This document shows, piece by piece, positions 1 to 8,249 of a stretch of DNA of 60,742 nucleotides. The number at the start of each line of letters is the position of its first letter. Position 1 is the stretch's first letter. The notes under the pieces are model-generated. The model was not told the DNA's origin. It did no database searches and saw nothing but the letters and a program-made list of their open reading frames with translations. The stretch is from positions 1-60,742 of the forward strand of contig ONOL01000009.1 in NCBI GenBank assembly GCA_900319465.1. Direction: 5' to 3'. The DNA comes from an uncultured Eubacteriales bacterium (lineage in GTDB: Bacteria; Bacillota; Clostridia; Oscillospirales; Oscillospiraceae). The position numbers and the translations under genes were made by a program.

Positions 1-103
1 TCAAGAACCCTTCTCTGGTGCTTATTTGCATAAGCTTTTCTTACATTGTTCAATTTTCAAGGTACACGCTTTCACTGCCCGCCTTCTCGGTGGCAGCTTT
101 CTG

Positions 104-132
104 ATATTACCACGCGGCTATCCGCTTGTCAA
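104..132 (-). promoter_or_regulatory. Promoter P2 of a probable rRNA operon leader
   Basis: Reading the minus strand, a TTGACA hexamer (127-132) and TAATAT (104-109) are separated by 17 bp. Downstream, at about 1-70, the minus strand carries the motif CCTTGAAAATTGAACAA, which resembles the conserved leader/spacer text flanking 16S and 23S genes in Firmicutes. No gene follows within the window, so the transcript must run off the left edge. The rRNA assignment is an inference from the tandem strong promoters plus this leader motif. Confidence 0.6.
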
Positions 133-205
133 GAACAATTTTCCTTCTTTCGAAGAATTTTGTTCTCCCGGCAATATTTCAGGCCCCCTCATCGGGTGCT
201 TGGCT

Positions 206-235
206 AATATACCACCCGAAGTGCCGCTTTGTCAA
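206..235 (-). promoter_or_regulatory. Promoter P1 of a probable rRNA operon leader
   Basis: A minus-strand TTGACA (230-235) and TATATT (206-211) are separated by 18 bp, with an A/T-rich stretch immediately upstream (about 236-265) that could act as an UP element. It lies about 100 bp upstream of a second consensus promoter facing the same way, the tandem P1/P2 arrangement typical of rRNA operons. Confidence 0.6.
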
Positions 236-257
236 CACTTTTTTGACGCTTTTTTGC

Positions 258-301
258 AAAAAATTTTCGCCGCTAAATCTTGTGGATTATCAGCGGCGAA
301 A
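258..301 (-). terminator. Rho-independent terminator after the zinc-ribbon gene
   Basis: On the minus strand a 10-bp stem (TTTCGCCGCT with AGCGGCGAAA) is followed by a run of T. It lies 40 bp past the stop of the zinc-ribbon gene and separates it from the tandem rRNA-type promoters downstream. Confidence 0.75.
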
Positions 302-343
302 GGCACAAAACTTAGGTCGGCTTCAGGCAAAATGAACAAAGGC

Positions 344-958
344 TCAGTTCCCGATGTTGCCGATATAAGGCAGAGGTTCTTCCTCGCCGTTGAGGGCGTT
401 GCTCATGCCCTTATATATAAAGTAGAAGCGCAGCAGCGTCAGCACCCAGCCGATGCCGGTCATGGCACCGATCACGTCGGAGATGATCGTGAAGACGAAG
501 AGCTTGATCCCCTGCTTGGCATGGAACTTTGCAAATTCATCCTGTGGTGTGACGATATACGGCAGCACGAACAGGAAGCTCAGATAGCTCAGCGCGGCAA
601 AGAGCTTGCTCTTTCCGTCGGTCCGGGTCTCGTCCACGCGGTTCATGGTGCTGCGGTAGGTGTAGGTCCTCGCGGCGGACTCCTGCTCGGCGCGGCGGCG
701 GGCATACTCCTTCTCCGCCCACTGCCGGCTCTGTTCCTGCTGCGCGCGGCGCTGCTGCTCCTGCTCCGCCCAGCGCCGGTTTTCCTCCTGGCGCGCGCGG
801 CGCTGCTCCTCGAGCTTTTCACGCATGATCTCGCTCGCGGCTTTTTTCGCGGCGGCAGCGGCCTGTTCCTTCGCCGCCTGGTTTTCGTCGTACCCGCAGG
901 CGAGGCACGCCGTCAGGTCGTCGGGAATATAGGCGCCGCAATTTTTGCAATATGCCAT
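344..958 (-). CDS. Zinc-ribbon, coiled-coil membrane protein (Tic20/DUF4870-like C-terminus)
   Basis: A 204-residue protein of unknown role. The start chosen is the ATG at 958, seven bases after AAGGAG; an in-frame ATG at 976 would place this ribosome site inside the gene. Residues 1-20 hold two CxxC pairs, a zinc-ribbon usual in small Firmicutes membrane proteins. Residues about 25-110 are a charged E/Q/R/A-rich coiled coil. The last 85 residues carry two to three hydrophobic segments with a YIVTPQDEFAKFHAKQG-like stretch resembling DUF4870/Tic20-type membrane proteins. It has its own promoter at 1000-1028 and a terminator at 258-301, so it is monocistronic. Function is not known. Confidence 0.75.
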   Translation of the reverse strand: MAYCKNCGAYIPDDLTACLACGYDENQAAKEQAAAAAKKAASEIMREKLEEQRRARQEENRRWAEQEQQRRAQQEQSRQWAEKEYARRRAEQESAARTYTYRSTMNRVDETRTDGKSKLFAALSYLSFLFVLPYIVTPQDEFAKFHAKQGIKLFVFTIISDVIGAMTGIGWVLTLLRFYFIYKGMSNALNGEEEPLPYIGNIGN

Positions 959-999
959 GTCATTCTCTCCTTGCACGGTTTCTTTGCATGGATAGACTG

Positions 1000-1028
1000 A
1001 TTATAGCGTAATTTGTTCCCTGTTTCAA
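1000..1028 (-). promoter_or_regulatory. Sigma-A promoter of the zinc-ribbon gene
   Basis: Minus-strand TTGAAA (1023-1028) and TATAAT (1000-1005) with a 17-bp spacer, about 42 bp upstream of the chosen start at 958. It begins right after the stop of the SleB-like gene. Confidence 0.7.
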
Positions 1029-1034
1029 CACCAA

Positions 1035-1703
1035 TTACGAGCAAAAGCGATGATTTCCTATCGTGACGATCAGCGGGCGTGACCAGATCCATTTGCTGGT
1101 GGCCGTGGCGGGGTTAAAATAATAGATGGCGCCGTAGCTCGGATCGTAGCCGTTGATGGCGTCCCTGGCGGCGCGGTAGGCGCTCTCGCTCACGGGCTGG
1201 TCAAACTGGCCGTCGTCGAGGCAGGAAAAGGCCCCCGGCTGGTAGATGACGCCGGAGATGCTGTTCGGAAACGACGGGTGCTCCACGCGGTTCAGGACGA
1301 CCGCGCCGACCGCGACCTGGCCGGTGTAGGGCTCACCCCTGGCCTCGGCGGAGATGAGCCGCGCCAGCAGCTGCAGGTCGCCGGAGCTGTTCCCCCCGGA
1401 CCCGGTGGGCTGGATGCCCAGCGCCGCCAGCGTCAGGTTGCCGACCTGCCCGTCCACGGAAAGCCCGTTCTTCCGCTGGAAATAGCGTACGGCCTCCTCG
1501 GTCTTGCTGCCGTAGACGCCGTCCACCGCGCCGAAGTAGTAGCCCCAGTTCTTCAGCCGCGTCTGGATCTCCCGGACGGCGGCGCCGCTGCTTCCCTTCT
1601 TGTACAGATCCGCCGAGGCGTTCTGCGCCATGGCGATGATAAAGATATTGACCGCAAACAGGATCGCCAGCGCGATCAGCAGCCGCTTCCGCTCTGCGGA
1701 CAT
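1035..1703 (-). CDS. sleB: SleB-like spore cortex-lytic / cell wall hydrolase
   Basis: A 222-residue secreted or membrane-anchored hydrolase. An N-terminal hydrophobic segment (residues 8-25) is followed by a peptidoglycan-binding_1 repeat (about 35-90; VREIQTRL, GVYGSKTEEAV, FQRKNGL) and a Hydrolase_2/SleB catalytic domain (about 105-220; RLISAEARGEPY, VAVGAVVLNRV, FSCLDDGQ). SleB and its relatives are lytic transglycosylases that degrade muramic-lactam cortex during germination. The start is the ATG at 1703 behind a G-rich site. It lies 61 bp downstream of thrS on the same strand and may be read through from the thrS transcript. A stem-loop at 1707-1739 covers its ribosome site. Confidence 0.85.
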   Translation of the reverse strand: MSAERKRLLIALAILFAVNIFIIAMAQNASADLYKKGSSGAAVREIQTRLKNWGYYFGAVDGVYGSKTEEAVRYFQRKNGLSVDGQVGNLTLAALGIQPTGSGGNSSGDLQLLARLISAEARGEPYTGQVAVGAVVLNRVEHPSFPNSISGVIYQPGAFSCLDDGQFDQPVSESAYRAARDAINGYDPSYGAIYYFNPATATSKWIWSRPLIVTIGNHRFCS

Positions 1704-1706
1704 AAA

Positions 1707-1739
1707 AATCCCCCCACAAATGTTTTTGATAGTTTGTGA
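1707..1739 (-). promoter_or_regulatory. Hairpin between thrS and the SleB-like gene covering the G-rich ribosome site
   Basis: On the minus strand CCCCTCACAAA pairs with TTTGTGGGGGG (11 positions, one mismatch). The right arm is the only plausible Shine-Dalgarno sequence for the SleB-like gene, and ATTTTTATG follows. It could be a weak terminator for thrS, a translational occluder, or both. Confidence 0.5.
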
Positions 1740-1764
1740 GGGGATCTTTTCAATTATTCCGCTT

Positions 1765-3549
1765 TTATTTTTTCTCTTTGATCTCGCTCTGCAGCTTTGC
1801 GGCAAAATCGTCCAGGCTCATCGCGCCGAGGTCCTCGCCGCTGCGGGTACGGACGGCGACCGTGCCGGCCTCCGCTTCCTTTGCGCCGATGATGAGCATG
1901 TAGGGGACTCTGTCCTCCTGCTGGGCCAGGCGGATCTTGTAGCCGATCTTCTCGTTCGACTCATCCAGCACGACGCGCAGGCCGGCGTCCTCGAGCACGC
2001 CGTACACGCTGCGGGCGTAGTCCAGGGTCTTCTCGCTGACGGGCAGCACCTTGACCTGCGTGGGCGCAAGCCACACGGGAAAGCGGCCCTTGGTCTCCTC
2101 GATGAGGTAGGCCATGAAGCGGTCGAGAGAGCCGAGGATCGCGCGGTGGATGACCACGGGGCATTTCTCGCTGCCGTCCCTGTCGATGTAGCGAAGGTCA
2201 AACTTGGCGGGCAGGCAGAAGTCGAGCTGGCAGGTGGAGAGCGTGTACTCCGCGCCGACGGCGGGCTTGACGTTCACGTCGAGCTTCGGGCCGTAGAAGG
2301 CGGCCTCGCCGATCTCCTCGGTGAATTGGATGCCGAGCTCGGTGAGGACCTCGCGCAGCGCGGTCTCGGCCGTGTTCCACATTTCGTCGTCCTGGTGGTA
2401 TTTTTTCTTGTCCGCCGGATCGCGCAGGGACAGGACGCAGCGGTAATCGGTGATGCCGAAGTCCCTGTACACGTCGAAGATCAGGTCGCAGACAGAGGCG
2501 ACCTCGTCCTTGATCTGCTCGGGCGTCACAAAGAGGTGAGCGTCGTTCTGGCAGAAGTGGCGGCCGCGCTCGATGCCCTTGAGCGTGCCGGAGGACTCAT
2601 AGCGGAAGTCGTGCGCGATCTCGCCGATGCGGATGGGCAGGTTCCGGTAAGAGCGCGGACGGTTGGCAAAAATGCGCATGTGATGCGGGCAGTTCATCGG
2701 GCGCATGACATAGGCCTCGCCCTCAAGCTCCATCGCAGGGAACATATTGTCCTTGTAGTGTTCCCAGTGGCCCGAGGTCTTGTAGAGCTCCACGGTGCCG
2801 ACGCAGGGCGTCAGCACGTGCTGATAGCCCAGCTTGCGCTCCTTGGCCTTGATGTAGCTTTCAAGCTCCTGCCACACGACATAGCCGTTCGGCAGGAACA
2901 TGGGCAGGCCGCGGCCGACCAGATCGTCGGTCATGAACAGCTGCATCTCCTTGCCGATCTTGCGGTGGTCGCGCTCACGCGCCTCGGCCTGCTGCTTCTC
3001 CCACTCGGCCAGTTCCTCCGCCGTGCGGAAGGCCACGCCGTTGATGCGGGTGAGCATCTTGTTTTCGCTGTCGTTCTTCCAGTAGGCGCCGGACTGCTGG
3101 GTGACCCTGAAGGCCTTGAGCGCCTTGGTGTAGGTCAGGTGAGGCCCGAGGCACATATCGACGTACTCGCCCTGTTGGAAGAAGCTGAACTCGGTCTCGT
3201 CGGCCAGATCCTCCATATGCTCGAGCTTGTACTTCTCGCCGCGCTCCTCCATGAGCCTGCGGGAATCCTCGCGGTTGAGGACGAAGGCCTTGATGGGAAG
3301 ATTCTCCTTGCAGATCTTCTTCATTTCCTTTTCCACGCGCTCCAGATCCTCCGGCGCGAGCTTGGTATCGCCCAGATCCACGTCGTAGTAAAAGCCGTTC
3401 TGGGTGGCGGGGCCGTAGGCGAAGTCCGCCTGCGGGTACAGACGCTTGATGGCCTGGGCCATGATGTGGGCGGCGGTGTGGCGCAGGACGTGCAGCTCCT
3501 CTTCCTGCGGGCACTCGCCGACGTGGCCGTCCTTGTAAATGATCTTCAT
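1765..3549 (-). CDS. thrS: Threonyl-tRNA synthetase (form lacking the TGS domain)
   Basis: Charges tRNA-Thr with threonine in the cytoplasm. The start is the ATG at 3549, seven bases after AGGAGG, giving 594 residues against about 640 for the usual enzyme. The protein opens directly into the editing/SAD domain (H24xxxH28, C133xxxH137), so the N-terminal TGS domain is absent. The class II core keeps the zinc ligands in MRPMNCP (C287), QNDAHLF (H338) and VVIHRAILGS (H468), with an anticodon-binding domain from about residue 490. A threonine-specific T-box lies directly upstream. The next gene on the strand is the SleB-like hydrolase. Confidence 0.97.
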   Translation of the reverse strand: MKIIYKDGHVGECPQEEELHVLRHTAAHIMAQAIKRLYPQADFAYGPATQNGFYYDVDLGDTKLAPEDLERVEKEMKKICKENLPIKAFVLNREDSRRLMEERGEKYKLEHMEDLADETEFSFFQQGEYVDMCLGPHLTYTKALKAFRVTQQSGAYWKNDSENKMLTRINGVAFRTAEELAEWEKQQAEARERDHRKIGKEMQLFMTDDLVGRGLPMFLPNGYVVWQELESYIKAKERKLGYQHVLTPCVGTVELYKTSGHWEHYKDNMFPAMELEGEAYVMRPMNCPHHMRIFANRPRSYRNLPIRIGEIAHDFRYESSGTLKGIERGRHFCQNDAHLFVTPEQIKDEVASVCDLIFDVYRDFGITDYRCVLSLRDPADKKKYHQDDEMWNTAETALREVLTELGIQFTEEIGEAAFYGPKLDVNVKPAVGAEYTLSTCQLDFCLPAKFDLRYIDRDGSEKCPVVIHRAILGSLDRFMAYLIEETKGRFPVWLAPTQVKVLPVSEKTLDYARSVYGVLEDAGLRVVLDESNEKIGYKIRLAQQEDRVPYMLIIGAKEAEAGTVAVRTRSGEDLGAMSLDDFAAKLQSEIKEKK

Positions 3550-3660
3550 CGTATATCCTCCTATTGTGTTCATTGTGTTCGGCATCCAGGCGTTTCCCCC
3601 GGAGGGGCTTCCCCTCGTTTTCGGCGCAGGCCCTTCCCTTGCGAGGCTGTCTGCGGCGAA

Positions 3661-3695
3661 AGAAAAAGCACCTTTGGCATCATTGCCAAGGGTGC
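3661..3695 (-). terminator. T-box regulated terminator upstream of thrS
   Basis: Minus-strand stem GCACCCTTGGCA with TGCCAAAGGTGC around an ATGA loop, then TTTTT. It lies immediately downstream of the T-box motif, as in classical T-box attenuators. Confidence 0.9.
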
Positions 3696-3882
3696 AGATA
3701 CTTACACGGTTCCACCTTGCGTTTCACTCATTGAGCGCCGTAACGCGCGCGACACGGGGCGGCATTTCCTCCGCCCGGCTCGGGAGCGGTCCTTCGCCGT
3801 GATCCACGGGGCGGCTTGCAGCCGGTGGCCTGCCCTCTCTGCGCGTCTCTCACGCCGACGTTCTCCGTCAAAGCCTTTGACA
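3661..3882 (-). ncRNA. T-box leader, threonine specifier, controlling thrS
   Basis: The thrS leader contains the T-box sequence AAGGTGGAACCGTG (3705-3718) followed by a terminator (3661-3695). A Stem I region begins near 3870 and has an AGAGAG internal motif. In the 3' side of the specifier helix the codon ACC (3788-3790) precedes G-CTCC-C-GAG, matching the layout of the second T-box in this window (TGG-A-CTTC-T-GAG); CTCC can pair with GGAG on the 5' side. ACC is a threonine codon, agreeing with the gene it controls. Uncharged tRNA-Thr would favour the antiterminator and transcription into thrS. Confidence 0.9.
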
Positions 3883-3888
3883 CGGGCA

Positions 3889-3917
3889 ATTTTAACACTT
3901 CCCCTTCCCCCTGTCAA
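3889..3917 (-). promoter_or_regulatory. thrS promoter
   Basis: Minus-strand TTGACA (3912-3917), 17-bp spacer, TAAAAT (3889-3894). Transcription would begin near 3882 and give a leader of about 330 nt containing the T-box. It is divergent from the promoter at 3943-3971. Confidence 0.85.
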
Positions 3918-3942
3918 CCGGAAATCTTTGCGTCCGATCTTT

Positions 3943-3971
3943 TTGACAAACGCGCCTTTCCTCATTATAAT
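3943..3971 (+). promoter_or_regulatory. Consensus promoter of the Nif11-like gene
   Basis: TTGACA (3943-3948), exactly 17 bp, TATAAT (3966-3971): a perfect sigma-A promoter 50 bp upstream of the ATG at 4021, back to back with the thrS promoter. Confidence 0.85.
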
Positions 3972-4020
3972 GGAAGCCAACCATCATCACGAAAAATACC
4001 GCGGTAAAGGAGACATCATC

Positions 4021-4359
4021 ATGATCGAAAACGCCGAACGATTCTTTGCGCTCTACGACCGGGACGAGGCGCTGCGCGAGCGCGTGGCGGAGGCGGAGGC
4101 CTGCTACCCCGGAAGCCTTGAGATCCGCGAGGACGTCGCGGAATGCGTGCTGCTTCCCATCGCCGAGGAGCTGGGGCTCCCCTTCACAGTCAAAGATCTG
4201 CGCGCTTACGAGACGCGCCTGAAGCTCAGCCGCATCCGGCCCGCCGGTATCCCCGAGGAGGGCGAGGAGATCGAAGAGCCCTGCCGCTACTGGCTGCTGG
4301 ACTACGGCTGGGAGGAAAACGACGAGGCCGTGCGCCGCTTTCGCGAGCAGACGCGCTGA
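4021..4359 (+). CDS. Small acidic protein, weakly Nif11-domain-like
   Basis: A 112-residue acidic protein. The ATG at 4021 follows AAAGGAG by nine bases and is driven by a perfect promoter. The first 75 residues (ALRERVAEAEAC, VLLPIAEELGLPFTVKDL) have the helix-turn spacing and LG(L/F)xFTxxDL ending seen in Nif11-like leader domains. The remaining residues (EEGEEIEEPCRYWLLDYGW) are acidic and contain one Cys and several aromatics. No peptide-modifying enzyme or exporter lies nearby, so a natural-product precursor role is unsupported. It may be a stand-alone Nif11-like protein. Similarity is judged by eye only. Confidence 0.6.
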   Translation: MIENAERFFALYDRDEALRERVAEAEACYPGSLEIREDVAECVLLPIAEELGLPFTVKDLRAYETRLKLSRIRPAGIPEEGEEIEEPCRYWLLDYGWEENDEAVRRFREQTR

Positions 4360-4431
4360 AGCGGCCGGCGCACAACATGTTGCACAAAAATTTCTCAAAA
4401 TTTCAAAAAAAACGCAACTTGGGCTTTCCTT

Positions 4432-4453
4432 TTGACAAGCGTTGGGTTATAAT
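4432..4453 (+). promoter_or_regulatory. Atypical promoter elements upstream of eno
   Basis: Perfect TTGACA (4432-4437) and TATAAT (4448-4453) hexamers are present but only 10 bp apart, too close to be used together by sigma-A. No good partner is visible 16-18 bp from either. One of the two probably acts with a degenerate partner. Confidence 0.35.
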
Positions 4454-4487
4454 ACTTTAGACCTAAAATTTATTAGGAGGAAGATAA

Positions 4488-5792
<1,305 letters not shown>

Positions 5793-5812
5793 TTTTGCAC
5801 GACTCCGATTCT

Positions 5813-5845
5813 GGGGAAACCGCCTTTCGGCGGTTTCCCCTTTTT
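5813..5845 (+). terminator. eno terminator
   Basis: A 12-bp perfect stem GGGGAAACCGCC / GGCGGTTTCCCC with a TTTC loop, followed by TTTTT. The ribosome site of the thioesterase gene (AGGTG, 5846-5850) begins directly after the T run, so that gene depends on readthrough. Confidence 0.9.
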
Positions 5846-5855
5846 AGGTGAGCTT

Positions 5856-6266
5856 ATGAACGATCAGAAAATTCTGGAATTCCTCGCCGAGCGCTGCGTC
5901 GGCTTTGCCACCGTCTGCGGGATCCGGTACGAGGCGGCGTCCGTCGGGCGCTGCACGCTCTCGCTGAGGCTGGAGGAGCGGCTTCTGAACCCGCAGGGCT
6001 ATGCCCACGGCGGTCTGCTCGCGACGCTGATGGACGTCGCGGCCGGCTCCGTCGGGCTGTTCGCGCAGGGAAAGCTGCGTCCCATGGTCACCCAGAGCTG
6101 CAGCATCCATTATCTGCGCCCCGTCTCCGGCCCGCTCGTGCTGGCCGAGGGCGTCTGTCTCAAGGCCGGGCGGCGGGTCGCCGTCGTGAAGGTCGACGTG
6201 CGGGAGGAGGGCTCCGGGCGCGTTTGCGCCACCGGGGTCTTCGAGCAGTGTTATCTGGATCTCTGA
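5856..6266 (+). CDS. PaaI-type hotdog-fold acyl-CoA thioesterase
   Basis: A 136-residue single hotdog domain of the PaaI/4HBT family, which hydrolyses acyl- or aroyl-CoA thioesters. The family signature NPQGYAHGGLLATLMD is present at about residues 45-60, with the HGG turn and a conserved acidic residue. The second half (SIHYLRPV, VVKVDVREE) is the expected beta sheet. The ATG at 5856 is preceded by AGGTG. It starts right behind the eno terminator and ends at its own terminator. Substrate cannot be told from the sequence. Confidence 0.85.
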   Translation: MNDQKILEFLAERCVGFATVCGIRYEAASVGRCTLSLRLEERLLNPQGYAHGGLLATLMDVAAGSVGLFAQGKLRPMVTQSCSIHYLRPVSGPLVLAEGVCLKAGRRVAVVKVDVREEGSGRVCATGVFEQCYLDL

Positions 6267-6277
6267 AGCCTGACAGG

Positions 6278-6313
6278 CCGCGCGGTCCGTGAGAAACGGG
6301 CCGCGCGGTTTTT
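6278..6313 (+). terminator. Terminator after the thioesterase gene
   Basis: Stem CCGCGCGG...CCGCGCGG with an inner CCGT/ACGG helix, followed by TTTTT. Confidence 0.85.
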
Positions 6314-6434
6314 CTGTCCGACGGCATTCCCGGCCTTCGCGCGGTGTTTTGGGTTAAAGTTTTCAATCTGTCCACGGATTTTCCGCCGCGGGGGCGTATA
6401 ATAGAGAAAATTGCTTTTCGGGAGGTTCGGCGCT

Positions 6435-8198
6435 TTGAAACACCCCGTGCTGACAAGAGGATTGGCCGTCGTGCTGGCGGTCCTGTGCCTGGCGATGCTG
6501 ACGGCGGGTCTCTTCGGCCTGCGCGGCGCCGCGCGGGAGCGCCAGCGCGCCCTTGACGACGCGGGGCGGCTGCGGGAGAGCGCGGTGCAGTACGCGCTTG
6601 CGCTTGAAGCGCTTGCGGACGGCGCGCCCTCCTCCGAGGCCGCCGCGAAGCTGGCGCGCCATCAGGCCGAGCATGACCGCCTCGCCTCCCGGCATCGGGC
6701 GGAAATGGCCATGTACACCGCCACCCAGAGCGGTCTGCGCAGCGGCACCGCCGCGCTTGACCAGGCCGACGCCCTCTTTGCCGAGGGCAAACGGCAGTAT
6801 GAGGCCGGACTCGCCGCGTTTGAAGAGCAGCAGGCCGCCTTTGCCGCGCAGGTCGAACAGTTCCGGCAGGGCAAGCGGCAGCTTGCCGACCTTCAGGCCC
6901 TGTATGCGCTCGCCGTGCAGCAGCTCGCCAACGCGGAGGGGCACGCCCGGGCCGCACGAAACATGAGCGAGGTCCTGGACAGCGAGGACCCCGACGCACG
7001 CCGGCAGCTCACGCTGGACGCCTATGACGAGGCGCTCACCGCCGCCGATCAGGCCGCGGCGCTGCTGCAGTCGCTCAAGGAGCTGACGCCCACGCTCGAC
7101 GCCATCGCCCGGATGGACGCCGCCTCGCTGGACGGGCTGGGTGAGCTTGGCCAGATCGGGGAGCTTGCCGGGACCGGACTGACGATGCCGGCGCCGGACC
7201 CCGGGCAGCTCGCGCAGCTCAAAGAGCTCTACGACGCCCTCTGGCCGCAGACAAAGGCGCTGATCGCGCAGATGGACGAATTGCTGCCCGCCGTGGACGG
7301 CGCCGTGCAGGAAGCGAGCGGCAAAAGCCTTGCGGAGCTCCGGCGCGACGCGCAGGCCCAGCGGGATGCGGTCGCCTCCGGTGCGGAGGACGCGCCGATC
7401 AGCGACGAGCAGTTCGCCCTGCTTCGGGAGACTTACGCCCAGACCCGGGAGCAGTTGCTCGCCGCGCTGGACGCGGGGGATGCGCTGCTCGGCCGTCTGC
7501 GCGCCGCGGCCGAGCAGATTGGCGCAATGCTCGCCGCGGTGCAGGCCCAGGTCAACGAAGCCGACGCGATGCTGGAGCAGGGTAAGGCCGCCATCGAGCA
7601 GGGCAAGACCGCTCTTGCGGAGGCCGGGGAGCAGATCGCCGCCGGAGAACAGGCGCTCTACGACAGCCGGGCCATGATCTGGTGGCAGATGGGGCAGCAG
7701 CGCGAGAAGGCCGCGAAGCTCGCACATGAGAAGGAACGGCTGGCCGTGGAGGCGCGGCAGCTCAAGGAGCTGGAGGAGGCCGTGGAAGCGCGCAGGACGC
7801 TCGAAAAGGCGGAGCGCTCGCTGCGGCTGACGCTGCGGAAACGGGACGAAGTCGCCGCGCGCCATGACGACGGCGCACAGCTGCAGAGCGCCGCCCTTCT
7901 GAGCGCGCAGGCGCTGGCGGACAGCGCCGAGGGCGTCTGGAAAGGGCGCTCCCTCGCCTGCCTGCTGATGATCGCGGGCGCGCTTTTCGGCTTTGCGGGG
8001 CTGCCCGCCGCCTTTGAGCGGACGCACAGCCGTTTCTGGCTTCTCGCGCCGGTGCTGCTGTGCCTGCTGTGCGCGCTCGGCGCAGAGGGCCTGTGCCTGC
8101 ATCTCGGGCGCGGCAGCAGCTATTCCGCGCTGGGTGCCGCCGCCTTCGCGCTGGGCCAGCTGACCGTTTCCCTGCCGAAAGAGAAGAAGAGGATGTGA
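6435..8198 (+). CDS. Membrane-anchored long coiled-coil protein
   Basis: A 587-residue protein. The start chosen is TTG at 6435, nine bases after GGGAGG; an upstream in-frame TTG at 6411 has no ribosome site. An N-terminal membrane segment (about residues 8-28) is followed by some 450 residues of Ala/Gln/Glu/Leu-rich coiled coil containing repeated runs such as LFAEGKRQYEAGLAAFEEQ and LEQGKAAIEQGKTALAEAG. Three hydrophobic segments lie near the C-terminus (about 500-580). This topology recalls YhgE/Pip-type proteins, but it is shorter and I see no definite family motif. A TATAAT at 6397-6402 lies upstream. The final codons are part of the terminator stem at 8185-8222. Confidence 0.7.
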   Translation: MKHPVLTRGLAVVLAVLCLAMLTAGLFGLRGAARERQRALDDAGRLRESAVQYALALEALADGAPSSEAAAKLARHQAEHDRLASRHRAEMAMYTATQSGLRSGTAALDQADALFAEGKRQYEAGLAAFEEQQAAFAAQVEQFRQGKRQLADLQALYALAVQQLANAEGHARAARNMSEVLDSEDPDARRQLTLDAYDEALTAADQAAALLQSLKELTPTLDAIARMDAASLDGLGELGQIGELAGTGLTMPAPDPGQLAQLKELYDALWPQTKALIAQMDELLPAVDGAVQEASGKSLAELRRDAQAQRDAVASGAEDAPISDEQFALLRETYAQTREQLLAALDAGDALLGRLRAAAEQIGAMLAAVQAQVNEADAMLEQGKAAIEQGKTALAEAGEQIAAGEQALYDSRAMIWWQMGQQREKAAKLAHEKERLAVEARQLKELEEAVEARRTLEKAERSLRLTLRKRDEVAARHDDGAQLQSAALLSAQALADSAEGVWKGRSLACLLMIAGALFGFAGLPAAFERTHSRFWLLAPVLLCLLCALGAEGLCLHLGRGSSYSALGAAAFALGQLTVSLPKEKKRM

Positions 8199-8222
8199 AC
8201 GCCGTCACATCCTCTTCTTTTT
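8185..8222 (+). terminator. Terminator overlapping the 3' end of the coiled-coil gene
   Basis: A 14-bp perfect stem (8185-8198 with 8205-8218) followed by TCTTTTTG. The left arm is the last codons and stop of the coiled-coil gene. It may also stop the convergent LysM-GH18 transcript. Confidence 0.85.
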
Positions 8223-8249
8223 GCCTGATTCGGGATATTTGAAAACCTC

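Noticed and set aside
1600-4359. A 919-codon plus-strand frame opposite the SleB-like and thrS genes
   Set aside because: It is antisense to thrS, repetitive in Leu/Val/Ala/Gly/His, has no ribosome site, and is a product of GC-rich third positions in the real gene.
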